9,115 bases of DNA from RBG-16-66-20 sp035308765. Lineage in GTDB: Bacteria > Pseudomonadota > Gammaproteobacteria > Burkholderiales > SG8-39. The position numbers were made by a program, and so were the translations under genes. Positions 5,528 to 9,115 of the stretch are shown here, in pieces; the first letter of the stretch is position 1, and every line of letters starts with the position of its first letter. The stretch spans positions 1-9,115 of the forward strand of contig DATGGA010000062.1 in assembly GCA_035308765.1 (NCBI GenBank), given 5' to 3'. The notes beneath the pieces are model-generated. The model had not been told where the DNA came from and ran no database searches. It saw nothing but the letters and a program-made list of their open reading frames with translations.

Positions 5528-7181
5528 GGTTGATCTCCTGCAACGTCGTGTCGCCCCTGCGCACCGCCGCCAGCGCCATCTCGCGCAGGAAGCGCGTGCC
5601 GTTCCGGCGCGCGGCTTCCTTGAGCAGCCGCATCGGCGTGCGCGCCGCGATCATCTCGCGCAGGTCGTCGTTCAGGATCATGAGTTCGGCGATCGCCTTG
5701 CGGCCCTTGTAGCCGGTGCCGCGGCATTCGCGGCAGCCGCGCCCCGAGCGGAAGCGGAACGAGGCGGCCATCTCCTCCGTCAGCCCGGACTCCTTGAGCA
5801 AGGCCGCGTCGGGGGCATGGTCCTCGGCACAGCGCGCGCAGGCCAGGCGTATCAGCCGTTGCGCGACGATTGCGTTCAGGGCCGAGACGAAACTGTGCAG
5901 GTCGACGCCCATGTGCGTGAAGCGGCCGATGACGTCGAATACGTTGTTGGCATGGACGGTGGTCAGCACGAGGTGGCCGGTGAGCGCGGACTGGACCGCG
6001 ATGTTGGCGGTCTCCGGATCGCGGATCTCCCCGACCATGATCTTGTCCGGATCGTGCCGCAGGATCGAGCGCAACCCGCGTGCGAAGCTGAGCCCCTTGG
6101 CCTCGTTCACGGGAATCTGCAGCACGCCGGGGAGCCGGTACTCCACCGGGTCCTCGATGGTGACGATCTTGTCCTGGCCGTCGTTGATTTCCGTGATCGC
6201 CGCATACAGCGTGGTGGTCTTGCCGCTGCCGGTGGGTCCGGTTACGAGCAGCATTCCGTAGGGCTCGCGCGAAAGCCGCCTCAGCGTGCCGACGTCCTGC
6301 GCTTCGAAGCCGAGGCTGTCCAGGTCGAGCTGCTGATGCGCCTGTTCGTACAGCGATTGCTTGTCGAGTATCCGCAGCACCGCGTCCTCGCCGTGGATGC
6401 TCGGCATGACCGAGACGCGGAAATCGACGGTCCGCCCGCGGTCCAGCACCTTGAAACGGCCATCCTGGGGGAGGCGCCGCTCCGTGATGTCGAGCTCGGC
6501 GAGCACCTTGACGCGGGAAATGGCCTGCTCGGCCTGGCGGCGGTCCGGGATCAGCTTGATCTGGGAAAGCGTGCCGTCGATGCGGAATTTGATCACCAGG
6601 CCGGTGGCCGTGGTCTCGAGATGGACGTCGCTCGCGCCCAGCATCAGCGCGTCGCGCAACGTGGAGCGGACCAGGCGCACCACGTCGCTCGATTCGCCGC
6701 TGATCGCCTTGAGCGAGAGATCCTCGGTGCCGCTCGCCTCTTCCCCGGACTGAGTGGCGTCCGCGCGCACGGTGTCCAGCGCGCGCAAGGTCTCTTCGTG
6801 GCTGGCGAGGTATGCCGCAAGGTCCCCCTTGTGCGCCAGCCGCCAGGAAAATGCCGGCGCAATCCGCTCTTCCGCCCAGGCCTGCAGTTCGCCGGAAAAC
6901 GGATCGTCGACGGCGAGCAGCAAGCCGGTTTCGTCGCGCAGCAGCACGCACCCGTGCTGAGAGCATTCGGCCAGCGGCAGCACGTCGAATGCCGGCGCCG
7001 CGGCGCGCATTTCCTCCATGCGTATCGGGGCAATGCGCACGGCGGCGCCAAGGTGCGCGACGAACGAATCAGGGTCGAGGCCAAGCATCTCCTCCAGGAC
7101 GTCGGTCAGCCGCTGGCGCCCGGCGGAGGCCGCTGCGCGCGCACTCGCGAGCAGCTCGGGCTCGAGCGCGATGTCGTTCAC
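5508..7181 (-). CDS. gspE: Assembly ATPase GspE
   Basis: This 557-residue cytoplasmic hexameric ATPase drives pseudopilus assembly through GspF. An N-terminal T2SSE_N-like domain (about 45-130) precedes the N2 and RecA-like C domains. The motifs are intact: Walker A GPTGSGKT (315-322), Asp box TIEDPVEY (341-348), Walker B IMVGEIRD (381-388) and His box TGHLVLTTVHAN (401-412). Two pairs, Cys448-x2-Cys451 and Cys483-x2-Cys486, form the zinc-binding knuckle typical of GspE and PilB rather than of the retraction ATPase PilT. No second ATPase of PilT type is present in the window, which fits a secretion system better than a retractile pilus. The RLG...Q signature of cyclic-di-GMP-binding MshEN domains is not evident. 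The start is GTG 7181, with GGGGAG six bases upstream and a GTGA overlap with the gspF stop. Confidence 0.97.
   Translation of the reverse strand: MNDIALEPELLASARAAASAGRQRLTDVLEEMLGLDPDSFVAHLGAAVRIAPIRMEEMRAAAPAFDVLPLAECSQHGCVLLRDETGLLLAVDDPFSGELQAWAEERIAPAFSWRLAHKGDLAAYLASHEETLRALDTVRADATQSGEEASGTEDLSLKAISGESSDVVRLVRSTLRDALMLGASDVHLETTATGLVIKFRIDGTLSQIKLIPDRRQAEQAISRVKVLAELDITERRLPQDGRFKVLDRGRTVDFRVSVMPSIHGEDAVLRILDKQSLYEQAHQQLDLDSLGFEAQDVGTLRRLSREPYGMLLVTGPTGSGKTTTLYAAITEINDGQDKIVTIEDPVEYRLPGVLQIPVNEAKGLSFARGLRSILRHDPDKIMVGEIRDPETANIAVQSALTGHLVLTTVHANNVFDVIGRFTHMGVDLHSFVSALNAIVAQRLIRLACARCAEDHAPDAALLKESGLTEEMAASFRFRSGRGCRECRGTGYKGRKAIAELMILNDDLREMIAARTPMRLLKEAARRNGTRFLREMALAAVRRGDTTLQEINRVTFVT
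5535..5539 (-). promoter_or_regulatory. Shine-Dalgarno AGGAG inside the 3' end of gspE
   Basis: AGGAG on the minus strand lies seven bases before GTG 5527, inside the last codons of the ATPase gene. It fixes the start of the actin-like protein gene and its 20-base overlap with gspE. Confidence 0.6.
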
Positions 7182-8368
7182 TGCAGGCTCCCCGCCAATT
7201 CGAAGATGGGCATGTACATCAGGATGACGATGGCTCCGACCACCAGGCCGATGGCCGCCATGAGGAGCGGCTCGAACAGCCGCATCGCCCAGTCGATCCA
7301 GCGCGCGATCTCGTCGTCGTGGAAGGCGGCGATGCGATCCATCATTTCACCCATGCGCCCGCTTTGCTCGCCTACCGCGAGCATGCGCAGGGCCACTGGC
7401 GTGGTGAGTCCGCTGGCTTCCATCGACGCCGCGACCGGACGGCCCTCGCGGATGGCGCGGCTCGCGGCGGCGAGGCGCGTGCGCAGGACCGGGTGGAGCA
7501 GCTCGCTCCCCATCTGCAGCGCGGAGACGAGGGGTATGCCGCCCCGCAGGAGCATGCCGATAGTCCTGTAGAACCTCGCCAGCTGGTATAGCTTCAGCCG
7601 TTCGCCGACCGTGGGCAGGCGCCAGATAGCGCCTTCGATGCCTGAACGGACCGTGGGCTGCCGGAGCGCGTAGGCGATGAGGAATGCCGTGCCCGCGATC
7701 GCGGCGGCGACCAAGGCCCCATGACCGTGGACCAGTTGCCCCCACTCCAGCATGATCCTGGAGAAAAAGGGCAGATCCACGCCCCGTTCCTCGAAGATGC
7801 TGCTGAAGCGCGGCACCACGTAGAGCAGCAGGAAAAGGCTGACAAGCCCGCCCACCGCCATCAGCAGCACCGGATAGATCGAGGCAGCGACCAGGCGCTT
7901 GCGGACCGCGTCGACCTGGTTCTGGTAGGCGACAAAACGCTGCAGGGCCGGACTCAGATCTCCGGTCGTCTCGCTCGCCTGCACGGTGGCGACGTAGAGC
8001 GCTGAAAACGCCAGCGGGTGCTGCTTGAGCGCCGCCGACAGGGGAAGGCCTTCGCGCACGATCGCGCAGATGCGCGTCAGCAGCGCGCGGAATTCTCCGC
8101 GATGCTCGCGTTCCGCGAGCGTCTGAAGCGCCTCCACCAGGGGAAGCCCGGCGTCCAGCAGCACCAGCAGGTCCTGGCTGAACGCGCTGGCCGGGAAGCG
8201 CGCCCCGGCACCGTGCCAGGGCGCGGTGAAGGGACCGCGCGGATGGACTGCGAGCACCGTGTAGCCGCGGCTCTCCGCCTGCTGTATCGCGCTCGCCTCG
8301 TCCAGGCCCTGGAAGTCGAGCGACGCCACGCGGCCTTCGTTGCTCACGGCTTTCAGCAGGTAGCGCAT
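7178..8368 (-). CDS. gspF: Inner-membrane platform protein GspF
   Basis: The 396-residue polytopic protein forms the rotor or platform on which GspE acts to insert pseudopilins. It has two T2SSF repeats (about 63-186 and 265-388). Each carries the conserved Gly-rich start (LLDAGLPLVEAL, 70-81; LLRGGIPLVSAL, 273-284) and a Gly-containing acidic pattern (ASETTGDL, 131-138; VGEQSGRM, 332-339). Three hydrophobic helices lie near 164-184, 216-235 and 366-386. The N-terminal 50 residues ('MRYLLKAVSNEGRV', 'ASAIQQAESRGYTVLAV') match the cytoplasmic start typical of the family. The length is normal. ATG 8368 is 15 bases after the gspG stop with only a poor Shine-Dalgarno. The 3' end overlaps gspE in a GTGA. 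Confidence 0.96.
   Translation of the reverse strand: MRYLLKAVSNEGRVASLDFQGLDEASAIQQAESRGYTVLAVHPRGPFTAPWHGAGARFPASAFSQDLLVLLDAGLPLVEALQTLAEREHRGEFRALLTRICAIVREGLPLSAALKQHPLAFSALYVATVQASETTGDLSPALQRFVAYQNQVDAVRKRLVAASIYPVLLMAVGGLVSLFLLLYVVPRFSSIFEERGVDLPFFSRIMLEWGQLVHGHGALVAAAIAGTAFLIAYALRQPTVRSGIEGAIWRLPTVGERLKLYQLARFYRTIGMLLRGGIPLVSALQMGSELLHPVLRTRLAAASRAIREGRPVAASMEASGLTTPVALRMLAVGEQSGRMGEMMDRIAAFHDDEIARWIDWAMRLFEPLLMAAIGLVVGAIVILMYMPIFELAGSLQ
7188..7193 (-). promoter_or_regulatory. Shine-Dalgarno GGGGAG for the GTG start of gspE
   Basis: GGGGAG on the minus strand lies six bases before GTG 7181, inside the last codons of gspF. It supports the non-ATG start. Confidence 0.5.
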
Positions 8369-8383
8369 GGCGGCGCGACCCGG

Positions 8384-8797
8384 CTAATGGTTGGAGAGAT
8401 CGGCGTCTTCGCCGCTGCCGCCGGTCTGACCGTCCTTGCCGTAGGACAGGAGATCGTAGTCGGCGCCTTGCGCGCCTGGATACCGGTAAATGTATGGTTT
8501 GCCCCAGGGATCGAGGGGCACCGCTTTCCTGAGATAGGGACCGCTCCAGCGCGGTTCGTTGAGGGGCCGGTCGACCAGGGCGGCGAGCCCAATGTCGTTG
8601 GCCGGATAGTGCCCGGTGTCGAGGCGGTACTGGTCCAGCGCTTTCTCCAGGGCATCGATCTGCGCTTTCGCCGTCGTGACCTCTGACTTGCCGACCTGCC
8701 CGAAATATCGCGGCGCCGCGTAGCCGACGAGCAGACCGAGAATGGCGACGACGACCAGCAACTCGATCAGCGTGAACCCGGGCTGGCGCGCCCTCAT
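8384..8797 (-). CDS. gspG: Major pseudopilin GspG
   Basis: The 137-residue prepilin has leader MRARQPG, cleavage after Gly7, and mature N-terminus FTLIE with the invariant Glu5 (Glu12 here). The hydrophobic helix ends 'GYAAPRYFG', a GspG hallmark. The C-terminal part holds 'PLDPWGKPYIYR' (94-105) and the acidic loop 'DYDLLSYGKDGQTGGSGEDA' (113-132), which matches the calcium-binding region of classical GspG. This is the only one of the four pseudopilins here with the complete pattern, so it is the best candidate for the major subunit that polymerises into the pseudopilus. The ATG at 8797 overlaps the upstream stop in ATGA, with GAGG five bases before it. No prepilin peptidase gene is present in the window, so processing must be by one encoded elsewhere. 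Confidence 0.96.
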   Translation of the reverse strand: MRARQPGFTLIELLVVVAILGLLVGYAAPRYFGQVGKSEVTTAKAQIDALEKALDQYRLDTGHYPANDIGLAALVDRPLNEPRWSGPYLRKAVPLDPWGKPYIYRYPGAQGADYDLLSYGKDGQTGGSGEDADLSNH

Positions 8798-9115
8798 TCG
8801 AGCCTCGCCGGTGCGGCGTGCGCCCGGCGCTCCAGGGTCAGCGAATCGTTCCAGTTGAGCAGCGCGGGCCGCGAAGGCGCCGCCTGCGGCTCCGGCGCCG
8901 AACCGGAGGCCGCCCGTGTCGTGTCGCCGGGGGCGTCGCGCGCGATTCGGCTTTCGTCCTCGATGGGCAGCGTGAACTGCATCACCTGGCGGACGCCGGA
9001 GGCAAGATGGGTGAAGGTCAGGGAAGTGCCGCTGACGGCGTCCACCCGGTATGCGCCATCGAGCACGTCGTCTTTCTTGACGGCGAATACCTTCGCATCC
9101 CTGGCGAGAGATCGG
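8794..9115 (-). CDS. GspC/PilP-like periplasmic connector, C-terminal part ('secretion system X translation initiation factor'-type; 5'-truncated)
   Basis: The frame is open from the right edge and 106 residues are visible; the N-terminus, probably with a membrane anchor, lies outside. The visible first third reads 'KVFAVKKDDVLDGAYRVDAV' then 'GTSLTFTHLASGVRQVMQFTLPI'. This is a compact beta-rich module with a 'G-x-Y-R-V-x-x-V' and 'L-x-F-x-x-L' pattern, as in the small beta domains of GspC (HR) and PilP that bind the secretin N0 domain. The remaining 55 residues are Ala/Pro/Ser-rich and likely disordered. From memory, homologues carry the misleading label 'secretion system X translation initiation factor'; nothing in the visible sequence suggests a role in translation. 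A GTG at 9066 could be mistaken for the start, but conserved-looking residues continue upstream of it. It would be the first operon gene in this window and overlaps gspG by ATGA. Confidence 0.65.
   Translation of the reverse strand, partial: RSLARDAKVFAVKKDDVLDGAYRVDAVSGTSLTFTHLASGVRQVMQFTLPIEDESRIARDAPGDTTRAASGSAPEPQAAPSRPALLNWNDSLTLERRAHAAPARLE

Noticed and set aside
5341..6966. A 541-codon minus-strand open frame in another frame of gspE
   Set aside because: It is an out-of-frame shadow of GspE, Arg/Ala-rich, with no motif, and it also runs into the next gene.
5319..7571. A 750-codon plus-strand open frame opposite gspE and gspF
   Set aside because: It is the antisense shadow of two unambiguous genes in G+C-rich DNA. 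Its translation is Arg/Ala/Gln-rich without recognisable domains.
8353..8655. A 100-codon minus-strand frame overlapping gspG and the start of gspF
   Set aside because: It is a frame shadow of GspG with no independent motif or start signal.

Overview
The window is almost entirely one densely packed minus-strand operon that runs from beyond the right edge (base 9115) down to base 300. A convergent plus-strand gene of unrelated type ends at 294. The DNA is G+C rich with strong third-position G/C bias. No stretch over 300 bases lacks a gene, and I see no tRNA, rRNA, CRISPR array or mobile element. Base composition and gene content suggest a betaproteobacterium (Rhodocyclales, Burkholderiales or Nitrosomonadales type). 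That is inference, since there is no phylogenetic marker gene here.

In transcription order (right to left) the operon encodes: (1) the C-terminal part of a GspC/PilP-like periplasmic connector (8794-9115, truncated by the window); (2) a canonical major pseudopilin GspG (8384-8797); (3) the inner-membrane platform GspF (7178-8368); (4) the assembly ATPase GspE (5508-7181); (5) a soluble actin-like-fold protein resembling PilM or the cytoplasmic half of GspL (4697-5527); (6) a PilN/GspL-C-like bitopic membrane protein (4176-4700); (7) a PilO/GspM-like bitopic membrane protein (3658-4179); (8) a lipoprotein secretin with an N-terminal helical-repeat region (1703-3652); and (9-11) three further pseudopilin-like proteins (1222-1698, 836-1216, 300-842), the last lacking the conserved Glu5.

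Together these would build a type II secretion or type IV pilus-like nanomachine. GspE would power GspF to assemble GspG and the minor pseudopilins into a periplasmic pseudopilus. The three PilM/N/O-like proteins and the GspC/PilP-like protein would link it to the secretin channel in the outer membrane. The order M-N-O-secretin is that of type IV pili, while the E-F-G parts and the Ca-site pseudopilin are type II secretion parts, so this is a hybrid architecture. From memory it matches the set annotated in some betaproteobacterial genomes as 'predicted secretion system X'. I know of no experimental substrate or function for that set.

Neighbouring genes overlap by 4 to 20 bases or are separated by only a few bases, which suggests one transcript with translational coupling. 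The promoter must lie upstream of base 9115. At the left end a perfect hairpin with a GNRA-type loop (216-235) lies just past the last stop codon and could mark the transcript's 3' end.
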